Under the pieces are notes generated by a model. The model was not told where the DNA came from and did not search any database. It was given only the letters and a program-made list of their open reading frames with translations. Of a DNA stretch of 64,000 nucleotides, positions 16,919-26,433 are shown in pieces (the first letter of the stretch is position 1; each line of letters opens with the position of its first letter). Source of the stretch: Bosea sp. 29B (GTDB lineage: Bacteria > Pseudomonadota > Alphaproteobacteria > Rhizobiales > Beijerinckiaceae). The position numbers and the translations under genes were made by a program. Where the stretch lies: NCBI RefSeq assembly GCF_902506165.1, contig NZ_LR733817.1:434001-498000 (forward strand), written 5' to 3'.

Positions 16919-17800
16919 ATGAACGTGTTCAGCCGCAAGCCACTCCGCGTCCTCGTCGTCGACGGCTACAAGCGCGAAGGGCGCGAGGAATACATCCGCG
17001 ACGCCGGCGCGACCCCGTCGGAGGCCTATGCCGCAGAGCTACGCCGGATCGAGCCTTCGCTGATCACCGATATCTGCCTGCCAGCCGACGAGGGCGCCAA
17101 CCTGCCCGACGGCGCCGGCCTCGCCTCCTATGACGGTATCGCCCTGACCGGCTCCTCGCTGCACATCCACAGCCCCGAGCCGGCGGTGACCCGGCAGATC
17201 GAGCTGATGCGGGCGATCTACAAGAGCGGCACGCCCTGCTTCGGCTCCTGCTGGGGCATCCAGATCGGTGCTGTCGCCGCGGGCGGAACGGTCGCGTTCA
17301 ATCCGAACGGCCTCGAGATCGGCTTTGCCCGCCGCATCGCCGTCAACCCGGCCGGGGCAAGGCACCCGCTGCTCGCCGGCCGGCCTGCCGCGTTCGATGC
17401 CCCGGCGATCCATTTCGACAGCATCGTCGCCCCACCCAGCGACGCGACCATCCTGGCCTCGAATGCGATGAGCCCGATCCAGGCCGCCGAGTTCCGCCAG
17501 GACGGCGGCACCTTCTGGGGCGTGCAGTACCACCCGGAATTCTCGCTGCGCCTGATCGCCACGATCCTGCGACGGCACAGCAAGACCCTGATCGAGCGCG
17601 GCCTGCGCAAGGACGAGGCCGCCGCAGCCGCCTGGATCGCCGATCTCGACGCGCTCGACGCCGATCCCACCCGCCACGACCTCGCCTGGGGCCTTGGGCT
17701 GGACGAGGAGGTGCTCGATCCGGTCAAGCGCGTGACGGAATTGCGCAATTTCCTGGAGATGCGGGTCAAGCCGCAGGCGAGCGTCCGCGGGCGGGCGTGA
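16919..17800 (+). CDS. Class I glutamine amidotransferase-like protein
   Basis: A 293-residue protein with the triad GATase domain related to GMP synthase. The nucleophile cysteine is in CFGSCWGIQIGA, and the histidine-glutamate pair in GVQYHPEFSL. A C-terminal extension of roughly 80 residues (from LRKDEAAAAAWIADLDA) follows the domain. No synthetase domain is attached, so it either hydrolyses glutamyl compounds itself or serves a separate partner. The start MNVFSRKPLRVLVVDGYKRE gives the expected first strand. Neighbours give no clue to the substrate. Confidence 0.85.
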   Translation: MNVFSRKPLRVLVVDGYKREGREEYIRDAGATPSEAYAAELRRIEPSLITDICLPADEGANLPDGAGLASYDGIALTGSSLHIHSPEPAVTRQIELMRAIYKSGTPCFGSCWGIQIGAVAAGGTVAFNPNGLEIGFARRIAVNPAGARHPLLAGRPAAFDAPAIHFDSIVAPPSDATILASNAMSPIQAAEFRQDGGTFWGVQYHPEFSLRLIATILRRHSKTLIERGLRKDEAAAAAWIADLDALDADPTRHDLAWGLGLDEEVLDPVKRVTELRNFLEMRVKPQASVRGRA

Positions 17801-17801
17801 C

Positions 17802-18404
17802 CTACGCCGCTTCGGCGGTCCTGTTCGCCGGCGTGAACACCTTGCCGCCGAGTGCCCGCGCCGTGTCGAGATGCTCCGACATGTCCGGTACCGGCACCAG
17901 GAACTCCGAGGTCACGACCGGCGCGCCGCAATAGCCGAAGATGCCATGATCGATCTGCGTCTTCATCGCCCCGTAATAGCCGTGGCGGGCGAAGGTGCGC
18001 ATGTCGGCGCCGGCGAGCGCGACGAGATGGACCGGCAGATGCTGGAGCTTCTTGACCGTCTTCATGTCTTCTAGCTCTTCATAGGCCCAGCCATTGGCGA
18101 AGACCCGGTCGATCCAGCCCTTCATCAGTGCCGGCATCGACCACCAGTAGATCGGATAGACCAGCACCAGCGCATCGGCCCGGTCGACGCGCCCCTGCTC
18201 GAACGCGATGTCGGCAGGCTGTGCGATCTCGCGACGGTGCACCGCGAGGTCGTTCAGCGAGAAGCGCGGGTCGAAGCCCTCCTTGACGAGATCGGCGATC
18301 TCGACGCTGTGGCCGGCGCCGGAGACGCCGTCGGCCAGCGCCTGCGCGACGGCATGGCTGAGCGAAACAGGATCGGGATGGGCGACGACGACGAGGGCAT
18401 GCAT
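17802..18404 (-). CDS. NAD(P)H-dependent flavin oxidoreductase (flavodoxin-like fold)
   Basis: A 200-residue quinone reductase-type protein of the NQO1/KefF/MdaB group. MHALVVVAHPDPVSLSHAVA is the first strand and phosphate loop for flavin, and LVYPIYWWSMPALMKGWIDR is the family hallmark. It likely reduces quinones or nitro compounds with NAD(P)H in the cytoplasm. It is divergent from a TetR regulator 77 bases away with an operator-like repeat between, so it is probably that regulator's target. Confidence 0.9.
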   Translation of the reverse strand: MHALVVVAHPDPVSLSHAVAQALADGVSGAGHSVEIADLVKEGFDPRFSLNDLAVHRREIAQPADIAFEQGRVDRADALVLVYPIYWWSMPALMKGWIDRVFANGWAYEELEDMKTVKKLQHLPVHLVALAGADMRTFARHGYYGAMKTQIDHGIFGYCGAPVVTSEFLVPVPDMSEHLDTARALGGKVFTPANRTAEAA

Positions 18405-18448
18405 GGAATGTCTCCTGGGTTGATTGCGATCGGCTCGCGATCGTTATA

Positions 18449-18473
18449 TACTTTTAGTAAGTTACTTTTGGTA
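18449..18473. promoter_or_regulatory. Operator-like tandem repeat between oxidoreductase and TetR genes
   Basis: TACTTTTAGTA (18449-18459) is repeated as TACTTTTGGTA (18463-18473), 14 bases start to start, in an AT-rich patch just before the TetR ATG at 18482. This is a likely TetR binding site controlling both divergent genes. Confidence 0.5.
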
Positions 18474-18481
18474 CATAATAG

Positions 18482-19090
18482 ATGTCAAGCCTCGATACCG
18501 AACGACCGCGCCGCCAGCGCCTGACGCGCGAGGACCGCCAACGCCAGCTGATCGAAACCGCCTGGCGGATCGTCGGCGAGGAAGGCACCGACGCCTTGAC
18601 GCTCGGCCATCTCGCCGAGCGGGCCGGCGTTGCCAAGCCGGTGGCCTACAGCCACTTCGCCACCCGCAACGGGCTGTTGATCGCGCTCTATCGCGACTTC
18701 GACATCAGGGAATATGCGATCATGGAGGCGGCGCTCGACGGCAGCGAAGCGACCCTCGCCGGCAAGGCCGGAGCGATCGCCTCCTCCTATGTCGATTGCG
18801 TGTTGACCCAGGGGCGCGAGATCCCTGGCGTCGTCGCGGCCCTGGCTGGCTCGCCCGAGCTCGCCGCTGTCAAACGCGACTGCGATCTGATCTTCCTGGA
18901 ACGTTGCCGAGCCCTGCTCGCCCCCTTCGCGAACGGCCGGACGATCCCGACCGCCGGCTTGCGCGCCATGCTCGGCGCCGCCGAAGGGCTGTCACATGCC
19001 GCTGCAACCGACGAGATCGGCGCCGACGAGGCCAAGCGGGAATTGTTCGAGACGATCACCGCCATGGTTGCGCGCAGCGCGAGAACATAA
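18482..19090 (+). CDS. TetR family transcriptional regulator
   Basis: A 202-residue repressor-type protein. The N-terminal helix-turn-helix covers about residues 20-66 (RQLIETAWRIVGEEGTDALT then HLAERAGVAKPVAYSHF), and the rest is the variable ligand-binding domain. The ATG at 18482 is eight bases after the operator-like repeats, suggesting autoregulation. Its divergent partner is a flavin oxidoreductase, which suggests a quinone- or electrophile-type signal; this is inference. Confidence 0.9.
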   Translation: MSSLDTERPRRQRLTREDRQRQLIETAWRIVGEEGTDALTLGHLAERAGVAKPVAYSHFATRNGLLIALYRDFDIREYAIMEAALDGSEATLAGKAGAIASSYVDCVLTQGREIPGVVAALAGSPELAAVKRDCDLIFLERCRALLAPFANGRTIPTAGLRAMLGAAEGLSHAAATDEIGADEAKRELFETITAMVARSART

Positions 19091-19168
19091 CCCACGCTTC
19101 GGGCTTCCGCCCACGCCGCTAGCCCTGTAAGTGCGCGGCAACTCCAGTTTCTCAGCGTCCCGGACATC

Positions 19169-20791
19169 ATGATTCGCCTCGAAAGCATCGGCAAGCAGAA
19201 CGGCCAGCAGATCATCTTCATCGAGGCCTCGGCGGCGCTGCAGAAGGGCGAGAAGGTCGGCCTCGTCGGCCCCAACGGCGCCGGCAAGACCACTCTGTTC
19301 CGGCTGATCACCGGCGAGGACCTGCCCGACGAGGGCCAGGTCAGCGTCGATCGCGGCACCACCATCGGCTATTTCAGCCAGGATGTCGGCGACATGAAGG
19401 GCCGCAGCGCCGTCTCCGAGGTGATGGACGGCGCAGGTCCCGTCAGCGCCATCGCCGCTGAGCTGAAGGAGCTGGAGGCGGCGCTCGGCGATCCCGACCG
19501 CGCCAACGAGATGGAAGAACTGATCACCCGCTATGGCGAGGTGCAGGGGCGCTTCGAGGAACTCGACGGCTATGCGCTTGACGGACGCGCCCGCGAAGTG
19601 CTCGACGGCCTCGGCTTCAGCCAGGAGATGATGGAGGGCGATGTCGGCGCACTCTCCGGCGGCTGGAAGATGCGCGTGGCGCTCGCCCGCATCCTGCTGA
19701 TGCGGCCCGACGCGATGCTGCTCGACGAGCCGAGCAACCATCTCGATATCGAAAGCCTGATCTGGCTGGAAAGCTTCCTCAAGGGCTATGACGGCGCCCT
19801 CCTGATGACCTCGCACGATCGCGAATTCATGAACCGCATCGTCGGCAAGATCGTCGAGATCGATGGCGGCACGCTGACCAGCTATTCCGGCGACTACGAG
19901 TTCTACCAGCAGCAGCGCGCGCTGGCCGAGAAGCAGCAGCAGGCGCAGTTCGAGCGCCAGCAGGCGATGCTCGCCAAGGAGGTCGCCTTCATCGAGCGCT
20001 TCAAGGCCCGCGCGTCGCATGCGGCCCAGGTGCAGAGCCGCGTCAAGAAGCTCGACAAGATCGAGCGCGTCGAGCCGCCCAAGCGCCGCCAGACCGTGCA
20101 GTTCGAGTTCCAGCCGGCGCCGCGTTCCGGAGAGGATGTCGCAACCCTCAAGAACGTGCATGTCCGCTATGGCAGCAAGACGATCTATGAGGGGCTCGAC
20201 TTCCAGGTCCGGCGCAAGGAGCGCTGGTGCGTGATGGGGGTGAACGGCGCCGGCAAGTCGACGCTGCTGAAGCTGGTCGCCGGCGCCACGCAGCCGAACG
20301 AAGGCACGGTCGTTGTCGGCGGCACCGTCAAGATGGGCTATTTCGCCCAGCATGCCATGGAGCTGCTCGACGGCGACGAAACCATCTTCGAATCGCTCGA
20401 AGGCTCGTTCCCGCAGGCCGGGCAAGGCTCGCTGCGCGCGCTCGCCGGCTGCTTCGGCTTCTCCGGCGACGATGTCGAGAAGCGCTGCCGCTTCCTCTCC
20501 GGCGGCGAGAAGGCCCGCCTCGTCATGGCCAAGATGCTCTATGATCCGCCGAATTTCCTCGTACTCGACGAGCCTACCAACCATTTGGACATCGCCACCA
20601 AGGAGATGCTGATCACGGCGCTCGCGCAATACGAGGGCACGATGCTGTTCGTCAGCCACGATCGCCATTTCCTGGCGGCGCTCTCCAATCGGGTGCTCGA
20701 GCTGACGCCGGACGGCGTGCACAATTATGGCGGCGGCTACACCGAATACGTCGCCAGCACCGGCCAGGAGGCGCCCGGCCTGCGGAGTTAA
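19169..20791 (+). CDS. ABC-F family ATPase
   Basis: A 540-residue protein of two ABC ATPase domains and no membrane part, so a translation factor or ribosome-protection type rather than a transporter. Walker A motifs are GPNGAGKTT (about 34-42) and GVNGAGKST (about 356); signatures LSGGWKMRVA and LSGGEKARLV; Walker B LLDEPSNHLD and VLDEPTNHLD. A charged linker (LAEKQQQAQFERQQAMLAKE) joins them. Length resembles YbiT-type proteins, but I cannot assign the subfamily safely. It stands alone downstream of the TetR gene. Confidence 0.93.
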   Translation: MIRLESIGKQNGQQIIFIEASAALQKGEKVGLVGPNGAGKTTLFRLITGEDLPDEGQVSVDRGTTIGYFSQDVGDMKGRSAVSEVMDGAGPVSAIAAELKELEAALGDPDRANEMEELITRYGEVQGRFEELDGYALDGRAREVLDGLGFSQEMMEGDVGALSGGWKMRVALARILLMRPDAMLLDEPSNHLDIESLIWLESFLKGYDGALLMTSHDREFMNRIVGKIVEIDGGTLTSYSGDYEFYQQQRALAEKQQQAQFERQQAMLAKEVAFIERFKARASHAAQVQSRVKKLDKIERVEPPKRRQTVQFEFQPAPRSGEDVATLKNVHVRYGSKTIYEGLDFQVRRKERWCVMGVNGAGKSTLLKLVAGATQPNEGTVVVGGTVKMGYFAQHAMELLDGDETIFESLEGSFPQAGQGSLRALAGCFGFSGDDVEKRCRFLSGGEKARLVMAKMLYDPPNFLVLDEPTNHLDIATKEMLITALAQYEGTMLFVSHDRHFLAALSNRVLELTPDGVHNYGGGYTEYVASTGQEAPGLRS

Positions 20792-21025
20792 GGGCGGCGA
20801 ACGCCTCCTGCCCGCAACACGCCGACGATCTGTGTACCTTAGCGACAATTGCCCTGAATTCGACGGCTAAACTACCAGGACGCGAATTGCGCGCGGCGAT
20901 CTTGTTGGCGCCGGCATGTCGTGCAAGTCTATCTCCTGCTTCTCCGACGACGCGTATGCCTGCCTTTCGCAAGGACAGGTGGCCCGACCGGGCGGCCTCG
21001 ACTTGGCTACGGATGGAGATGGCAG

Positions 21026-21940
21026 ATGGCCGGCGATCTCGATTTGCTGATCGGAACCTGGACGGTCCGGGTCAAGAGCTGGACGTGGCAGTACGATTTT
21101 CGCGCCGGCGGCGTCGTGAGCTGGCGAGACCTCGGCAGCGCGGAAGGCGGCACGGGCAACTGGGCCGCCAGTTCCACGCTGGTCAACATGTGGTGGAAAG
21201 GCTCGTCGACCCGCGAGAGCTGGCAAAGACCGTTGTCGAACAGCAACGACCACACCTGGTACGAGTCGTCCTATTATCGCGGCAAATACCGGATCGAGAA
21301 GAACGGCGCGATCGCGCCGACGCCTAGCCCGACGCCATCCGCACCGACTGAGGCGGATATTATCGAGACCGCCTGGAATGCGAGCCGCAGTTCGCTGCGC
21401 TTTGCACTGACCCGGCTGAGGCTGCTGCAGCGACAGATCGACTTTCTCATCGACTCGCTCGGCGACCAGGCCGCTTTCGACGCGCTGTGGGTGACCTATC
21501 GGCGCGATATCGCGGTCATCGCACGCCTGCTCATCGTGCCTGCCAATCCGATGGATGACGCTTTCCGTGATGCGCTGGCGAAGTCTATCTCGATGCTCGA
21601 CCAGAACCTTGCCTTGCCGAAGGCGCTCAACGCGGCGCATGCCGGCGGCAAATGCGCCGATCCCAGATCGGCCTTCGCCTGGACCACTCCGGGCCGCAAG
21701 CCGCCGGACACCGATCTGTGCAATCCCTGGTTCAGTGCCAATGCCGAGCTCAAGCGCGACGTCATCACCCATGAATACTTCCACACGATCGGCTGCGCCG
21801 ACATCGAGGTGAACACGACAGCCGAAGCGTTCCGTAACGCCAACACCATGGCGCAGCTCGTCGCCTTCCTGCATGACCGGGCCCGGCAACAATATTCCGA
21901 CGGTCACGGGCAGATGGTCCCGCCGCTGCCAACTCCCTGA
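21026..21940 (+). CDS. Putative zinc metallopeptidase with beta-barrel-like N-terminal domain
   Basis: A 304-residue protein when started at 21026, where GGAG precedes the ATG; a start at 20921 adds a dubious Arg-rich N-terminus. Residues 1-92 are rich in Trp and Tyr in a pattern like a small beta barrel (LIGTWTVRVKSWTWQYDF). A Pro linker APTPSPTPSAPT (97-108) follows. The C-terminal domain carries HEYFH (249-253), an HExxH zinc site, in RDVITHEYFHTIG, with D259 as a possible third ligand, as in M35/aspzincin-type peptidases. No signal peptide is visible, which is odd for a secreted peptidase and leaves open contact-dependent or other export. No immunity-like gene is recognised beside it. Confidence 0.6.
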   Translation: MAGDLDLLIGTWTVRVKSWTWQYDFRAGGVVSWRDLGSAEGGTGNWAASSTLVNMWWKGSSTRESWQRPLSNSNDHTWYESSYYRGKYRIEKNGAIAPTPSPTPSAPTEADIIETAWNASRSSLRFALTRLRLLQRQIDFLIDSLGDQAAFDALWVTYRRDIAVIARLLIVPANPMDDAFRDALAKSISMLDQNLALPKALNAAHAGGKCADPRSAFAWTTPGRKPPDTDLCNPWFSANAELKRDVITHEYFHTIGCADIEVNTTAEAFRNANTMAQLVAFLHDRARQQYSDGHGQMVPPLPTP

Positions 21941-22099
21941 CGCAGCGAAAACCGCGCTGGCGCCGGCAAGGGCCAGCCATCGTCGCCGGGCGGTGATGGC
22001 GCCCCTGCGGCGCTGTCCCGCGTTCCGGCCCAATTCCGCCCTCGCCGCGCCGAAATCCACTGGGCAAATCGCGGCTGCTTGATTTGTCGGGGGACAGAA

Positions 22100-23782
22100 A
22101 TGATGAAGACCGGACTGGCCGCAGCCTTGATTTTCGCACCGAGCCTCGCAGGCGCCGCCGAGATCGAACTTGCCTCGAAGATCGACAGCGTCACCGTCTA
22201 CCCCGACGGTGCGGTCGTGACCCGGCTCGGCAAGGCCTCGCTGCTGGAGGGCGTCTCGCAGATCGTGCTGCGCGGCCTGCCCGCCAGCGTCGATCCCGCG
22301 TCGATCCGGGTCGAGGCGCAGGGCGACGGCTCCTTCGCGATCGGCGCGGTCGATGTCCGCCAGGTTCCGGGCGAGGCCCGCCCCGCCCTCGATCAGGCGC
22401 TGGAAGGCAAGATCCGAGCGTTGCAAGGCGAGAAGGCGAAGCTCGCCGGCGAGATCAGCGCGATCGAAGCCAAGCGCGCGACCATCGAGAATTTCGGCAA
22501 GATCGGCCCCGACAAGCTCGGGCCGGATGGCAAGGCCCTGCCTGTCGCCGACTGGCCGGCGGTGTTCGACGCGATCGGTACGGCGCTGGTCAAGGTCCAG
22601 GGCGAATTGCTCACCCTGCGCAACCGCATTTCCGATCTCGATGCCGAGATCGCTGCGCTGGAGAAGGCAAGGCCCTTGGCGCCGCGGGCCGGCCAGCCCA
22701 AGCGCGACGTCGCCATCGCCGTCGAGGCGAAGGCGCCCGTCGCCGCCGACATCTCCGTCAGCTATCGCGTCGCCGGGGCGAGCTGGCTGCCGGTCTATGA
22801 AGCCAGGCTGACCACGGGCAGCGCCAATGCGGCCGAGATCGCCTTCACCCGCCGCGCCGAATTGCGCCAGCGCACCGGTGAGGACTGGAACGAGGTCGCA
22901 GTCGAGCTCTCGACCACGCGCTCGGCCCAGGGCACGCGCGCGCCGGAGCTCAATCCGCTGCGCATCGCCTTCTACGAGCCGCCGGTGGTCTATGAGGAGC
23001 GGGCACGTCTGCAAAGACAGGACTCTGAGCGTGCAGCAAGGGCTCCTGCCCTTGCGATTGCGCCGGCGCCCGCCGCGCCCGACCAGGCGCTCGGCGCCGC
23101 CGAGCCGAAAAAGGCCGAGATCCAGACCGCCAGCATCAGCGCCGGCGCCTATCAGGCCAGCTTCAAAGTGCCCGGCCGGGTCACCGTCCCGCAGGACGGC
23201 TCCAGCAAGGCCGTGGTGCTGACGCAGGGCAAGGTCAAGCCGGAGCTCTCGGCCCGCGCCACGCCGGAGCTCGAGGAGAAGGCCTATCTCGAAGCCAGCT
23301 TCAGCCATGAGGACGAGGCGCCGTTGCTCGCCGGCGAGGTCTATCTCCATCGCGACGGCGCCTATATCGGCAAGGGCCGGCTCGGACAGGTCGCGCCCGG
23401 CGACAAGGTCGAGCTCGGCTTCGGCGCCGACGATCGCCTCAAGGTGACGCGTGTGCCGGTGCGCCGGCGCGAGAACGATTCCGGCTGGCTCGGCTCGACC
23501 CGCACCGACCAGCGCGAGTTCAAGACGGTGGTGAAGAGCCTGCACGCCCAGCCGGTCAAATTGACCGTGACCGAGCGCGTGCCGTTCTCCGAGAACAGCG
23601 CGATCACTGTCGAATTGCTGTCACAGAGCACGCCGCCGACCGAGAAGCAGGTCGGCGACAAGCGCGGCGTCTCGGCCTGGAGCTTCGAGCTCGCCCCGGG
23701 CGCGCAGAAGGAGATCCGCCTCGCCTACCGGATCAAGTATCCCGGCGACCGCGAGGTCATCTTCGACCAGACACGGCGGTAG
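22100..23782 (+). CDS. DUF4139 / MuiA-like mucoidy inhibitor family protein
   Basis: A 560-residue secreted protein. MMKTGLAAALIFAPSLAGAA is a signal peptide; GGGGA precedes the ATG at 22100. The N-terminal part (IDSVTVYPDGAVVTRLG) is the DUF4140-type domain, a coiled coil follows near residues 110-210, and the C-terminal beta-rich DUF4139 domain includes ISVSYRVAGASWLPVYEARL and GAQKEIRLAYRIKYP. A roughly 50-residue Ala/Pro-rich insertion interrupts it. Members occur in many bacteria; molecular function is unknown, and the name comes from a mucoidy phenotype. Confidence 0.85.
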   Translation: MMKTGLAAALIFAPSLAGAAEIELASKIDSVTVYPDGAVVTRLGKASLLEGVSQIVLRGLPASVDPASIRVEAQGDGSFAIGAVDVRQVPGEARPALDQALEGKIRALQGEKAKLAGEISAIEAKRATIENFGKIGPDKLGPDGKALPVADWPAVFDAIGTALVKVQGELLTLRNRISDLDAEIAALEKARPLAPRAGQPKRDVAIAVEAKAPVAADISVSYRVAGASWLPVYEARLTTGSANAAEIAFTRRAELRQRTGEDWNEVAVELSTTRSAQGTRAPELNPLRIAFYEPPVVYEERARLQRQDSERAARAPALAIAPAPAAPDQALGAAEPKKAEIQTASISAGAYQASFKVPGRVTVPQDGSSKAVVLTQGKVKPELSARATPELEEKAYLEASFSHEDEAPLLAGEVYLHRDGAYIGKGRLGQVAPGDKVELGFGADDRLKVTRVPVRRRENDSGWLGSTRTDQREFKTVVKSLHAQPVKLTVTERVPFSENSAITVELLSQSTPPTEKQVGDKRGVSAWSFELAPGAQKEIRLAYRIKYPGDREVIFDQTRR

Positions 23783-23805
23783 GCGAAACGCCCTGCGATC
23801 GCGAG

Positions 23806-25017
23806 CTACTCCGCCGCGATCGCCTGCCAGCCCTGGCCGAGCTCCTGCTCGACCAGGCCGACCCAGTAGCGCACGCCGGCCGGGATGATCTCGTCGTTGA
23901 AGTCATAAAGCGGGGTGTGCAGGCCGGCGAAGGAGCCGTCGGCTGCGACGCCGTTGCCGATGCGCATGAACGCGCCGGGGCAGACCAGCATCATCTCGGC
24001 GAAATCCTCGCCGCCCGTGCCGCGCAGCATCTGGCCGTTGACATGCTCGGCCCCGACAGCCGCCGAAGCCGCTGCGACCGCGACCTGGACCTGCTCGGCC
24101 GCGTTCACCAGCGGGCTGGTGCCGCGATGGTAGTGGGCTTGCGCCTCACAGCCCCAAGCCTGGGCGGTCGCCGACGCCAGCTCGGAAATACGGCGCTCCA
24201 CCAGATCGCGCACCGCCTGAGAATAGGTCCGCGCCGTGCCGCCGATGACGAGTTCGGACGGGATGACGTTCGAGGCGTTCTCGTCGCCGCCATGGATGAA
24301 GCCGACGCTGATCACGGCGGTGTCGAGCGGCGCGACATTGCGGCCGATGATGCCCTGCAGCCCGAGCACGAAATGCGCCTGCGCATAGGTAATGTCGGTC
24401 GAGCGATGCGGCTGCGAGCCGCCATGGCCACCGACGCCGCGGAAGGTCACCCGCCAGGAATCTGCCGCGGCGAGGAACGGCCCGACCGCCGTGCCGAAGC
24501 TCGACGCAGGCTGACCGGGTGTATTGTGCAGACCGTAGATCGCATCGCAGGGGAAGCGCTCGAACAGCCCGTCGGCGAGCATGGCGTTGGCGCCGCCGCG
24601 GCCTTCTTCGGCCGGCTGGAAGATCAGGTTGACCGTGCCGCCGAAATCCCGGTTCTCGGCGAGGTAGCGCGCCGCCGCGAGCAGCATGGTGGTGTGGCCG
24701 TCATGGCCGCAGGCATGCATCCGGCCGGGGACTTTCGAGGCATGCGGCAGCCCGGTCAGCTCCTCCAGCGCAAGGCAGTCCATGTCGGCGCGCAGGCCGA
24801 TGGCGCGCTGTCCCGGCTGGGTGCCGCGGATAACGCCGACGACGCCGGTCTTGCCGACAGTCTCGGTGACCTCGACACCCCATTCACGCAGCCTGTCGGC
24901 GACGAGCCTTGCGGTGCGATATTCTTCCAGACCGAGCTCGGGATTCGCGTGGATGTCGCGGCGGATCGCCGTGAACTCGGCGTGATGTTCGCCGAGCCAG
25001 TCGTCGAGCTTCGTCAT
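23806..25017 (-). CDS. M20 family amidohydrolase (hippurate hydrolase-like)
   Basis: A 403-residue metal-dependent hydrolase of N-acyl amino acids. Metal ligands are seen in MHACGHDGHTTMLL and FQPAEEGRGGANAM, and GGHGGSQPHRSTD is the dimerisation-domain histidine region. I start at the second ATG (25017, MTKLDDWLGEHHAEF); 25026 adds three residues. Cytoplasmic, no signal. Upstream lies a 180-base gap before a phosphatase on the same strand; no clear operon. Confidence 0.9.
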   Translation of the reverse strand: MTKLDDWLGEHHAEFTAIRRDIHANPELGLEEYRTARLVADRLREWGVEVTETVGKTGVVGVIRGTQPGQRAIGLRADMDCLALEELTGLPHASKVPGRMHACGHDGHTTMLLAAARYLAENRDFGGTVNLIFQPAEEGRGGANAMLADGLFERFPCDAIYGLHNTPGQPASSFGTAVGPFLAAADSWRVTFRGVGGHGGSQPHRSTDITYAQAHFVLGLQGIIGRNVAPLDTAVISVGFIHGGDENASNVIPSELVIGGTARTYSQAVRDLVERRISELASATAQAWGCEAQAHYHRGTSPLVNAAEQVQVAVAAASAAVGAEHVNGQMLRGTGGEDFAEMMLVCPGAFMRIGNGVAADGSFAGLHTPLYDFNDEIIPAGVRYWVGLVEQELGQGWQAIAAE

Positions 25018-25200
25018 GATTGTCATTCCCCAGCCTGCGGCGTTCTTTTGCAGGCATGGCTCATGCCATTGCCCGTCGCCGCCCCCTCCTTCTCATAAGG
25101 CCGATCGCCGCCAACTCATTCTGCGAACACGGCAAAACCGCCATGCTCCCAGAGACTGACGAAGGGCAGGACAGGCTACGCGGAGACTGGGGAAAAGCGT

Positions 25201-25779
25201 TCAGCCCGCCATCGCGACTTCGGCGCCGCGGCCGAGATCGGCCATCCACTGGCGATAGCGCGGCTGCGCCTCGAGCTGATGGGCATAGTGCCGACGAAGT
25301 GCGTCGGTGAGCTTTCCGCCGCGCTTCAGCTGCGCATCGGCGAAACCGACCATCACCGAATTCGGCCAGGCCTGCGGCCGGATCGTGCGCAGGCGAGCGA
25401 ACAGGGCGTCCTCGCCTTCCTCGGGATTCACCTGCGTCATCAGCGACAGCATCGCCGCGGTCGAGCGCGAAATGCCCATATGGCAATGCACCAGCAGGTG
25501 TCCCTCCTGCCGCTGAATCGCCGACTCGCGCAGCTTCGCGCCGAAATCGAGGATCTCGGCGACGTGAGCCTCGGTCGGATGCACGCGGCCGTCCTGCGGC
25601 GTGATGATGTCGTGGAAACGCAACGTCGTGCGCTCATGCGCCTCATAGGCCACGAAGGATTGCAGTTCCGGGAGGTCGGGATCGAGCAGTGACAGCACAT
25701 GGCTGACCTTGCGCGTGCTCTGCGCCGGCAGCTCCTCGATCCCGCAGACGGTGAGCGTCGAAATGGCGATGGGCAGCAT
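25201..25779 (-). CDS. Dual-specificity/tyrosine phosphatase family protein
   Basis: A 192-residue cytoplasmic protein with the phosphatase loop HCHMGISRS, cysteine C99 and arginine R105, in LLVHCHMGISRSTAAMLSLM. D57 in TTLRFHDIITP may be the general acid. It resembles alphaproteobacterial protein-tyrosine-phosphatase-like proteins whose targets are unknown. It follows the DHFR-like gene by about 90 bases on the same strand. Confidence 0.85.
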   Translation of the reverse strand: MLPIAISTLTVCGIEELPAQSTRKVSHVLSLLDPDLPELQSFVAYEAHERTTLRFHDIITPQDGRVHPTEAHVAEILDFGAKLRESAIQRQEGHLLVHCHMGISRSTAAMLSLMTQVNPEEGEDALFARLRTIRPQAWPNSVMVGFADAQLKRGGKLTDALRRHYAHQLEAQPRYRQWMADLGRGAEVAMAG

Positions 25780-25866
25780 CGGCGTCGATCCCTGATCCAG
25801 AAGGCGCCGGGTTAATCCTCCCCCGCGACCTCCGCAACCGCGATCGCCGCAAGGCTGCCCTGCCCG

Positions 25867-26433
25867 TCAGGGCCTGGCCTCGTAGCGCAGCCACTGGATG
25901 CCCTCGCCAAGCGTCGTCGCCGCGGCGAGCGTGAGGTTGCTGCGCACGCCGTCGGCGAAGAGCCGCCCGCCTGCGCCGAGCGCGACCGGATAGACCATCA
26001 GGTTGTAGGCATCGACGAGCCCGGCGCGCTGCAGGCCATGGACGAGCTTCAGGCTGCCATAGACCAGGATGTCGCCGCCGGGCTTTTGCTTCAGAGCTGC
26101 GATGGCGGCGAGCGCATCGCCCGCGAGGATCGCGGTGCCCTGCCACTCGGCGCGCGTCAGCGTCGCCGAGGCGACATGCTTCGGCAAGGCGTTGATCTGC
26201 TCGGCGAACGGACTGTTTGTCACATGCGGCCAGACCGCGGCGAAGGCCTCGTAGGTCTTGCGGCCGAGCAGCAGCGAACCGGCGGCGTCGAGCTCGGCCT
26301 GCTTCAACCGCTCGCCTTCCGGCCCGCGCGTGAACGGTCCGGTCCAGTCGCCGAGGCCGGAATTCTCCATGCCGACCGGGTCCTCGATGACGCCGTCGAG
26401 CGAGATGTACTGGGTGACGACGAGCTTGCGCAT
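25867..26433 (-). CDS. Dihydrofolate reductase family protein (RibD C-terminal-like)
   Basis: A 188-residue protein opening [20 protein letters not shown], typical of the small RibD_C-like reductase group. [16 protein letters not shown] and [16 protein letters not shown] form the NADPH-binding part. AGGAGAAGCAGC precedes the ATG at 26433, so the long upstream frame is rejected. The substrate is unknown; few proteins of this group act as folate enzymes. Divergent from purA. Confidence 0.88.
   Translation of the reverse strand: MRKLVVTQYISLDGVIEDPVGMENSGLGDWTGPFTRGPEGERLKQAELDAAGSLLLGRKTYEAFAAVWPHVTNSPFAEQINALPKHVASATLTRAEWQGTAILAGDALAAIAALKQKPGGDILVYGSLKLVHGLQRAGLVDAYNLMVYPVALGAGGRLFADGVRSNLTLAAATTLGEGIQWLRYEARP

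Noticed and set aside
18992..20848. 618-residue minus-strand frame opposite the ABC-F gene
   Set aside because: The ABC-F Walker and signature motifs are all on the plus strand.
20867..23545. 892-residue open frame on the minus strand
   Set aside because: It lies antisense to the metallopeptidase and DUF4139 genes, has Arg/Gly/Asp-rich content typical of GC-driven shadows, and shows no domain.
23917..25098. 393-residue plus-strand frame opposite the M20 hydrolase
   Set aside because: Catalytic motifs of the hydrolase fix the coding strand.
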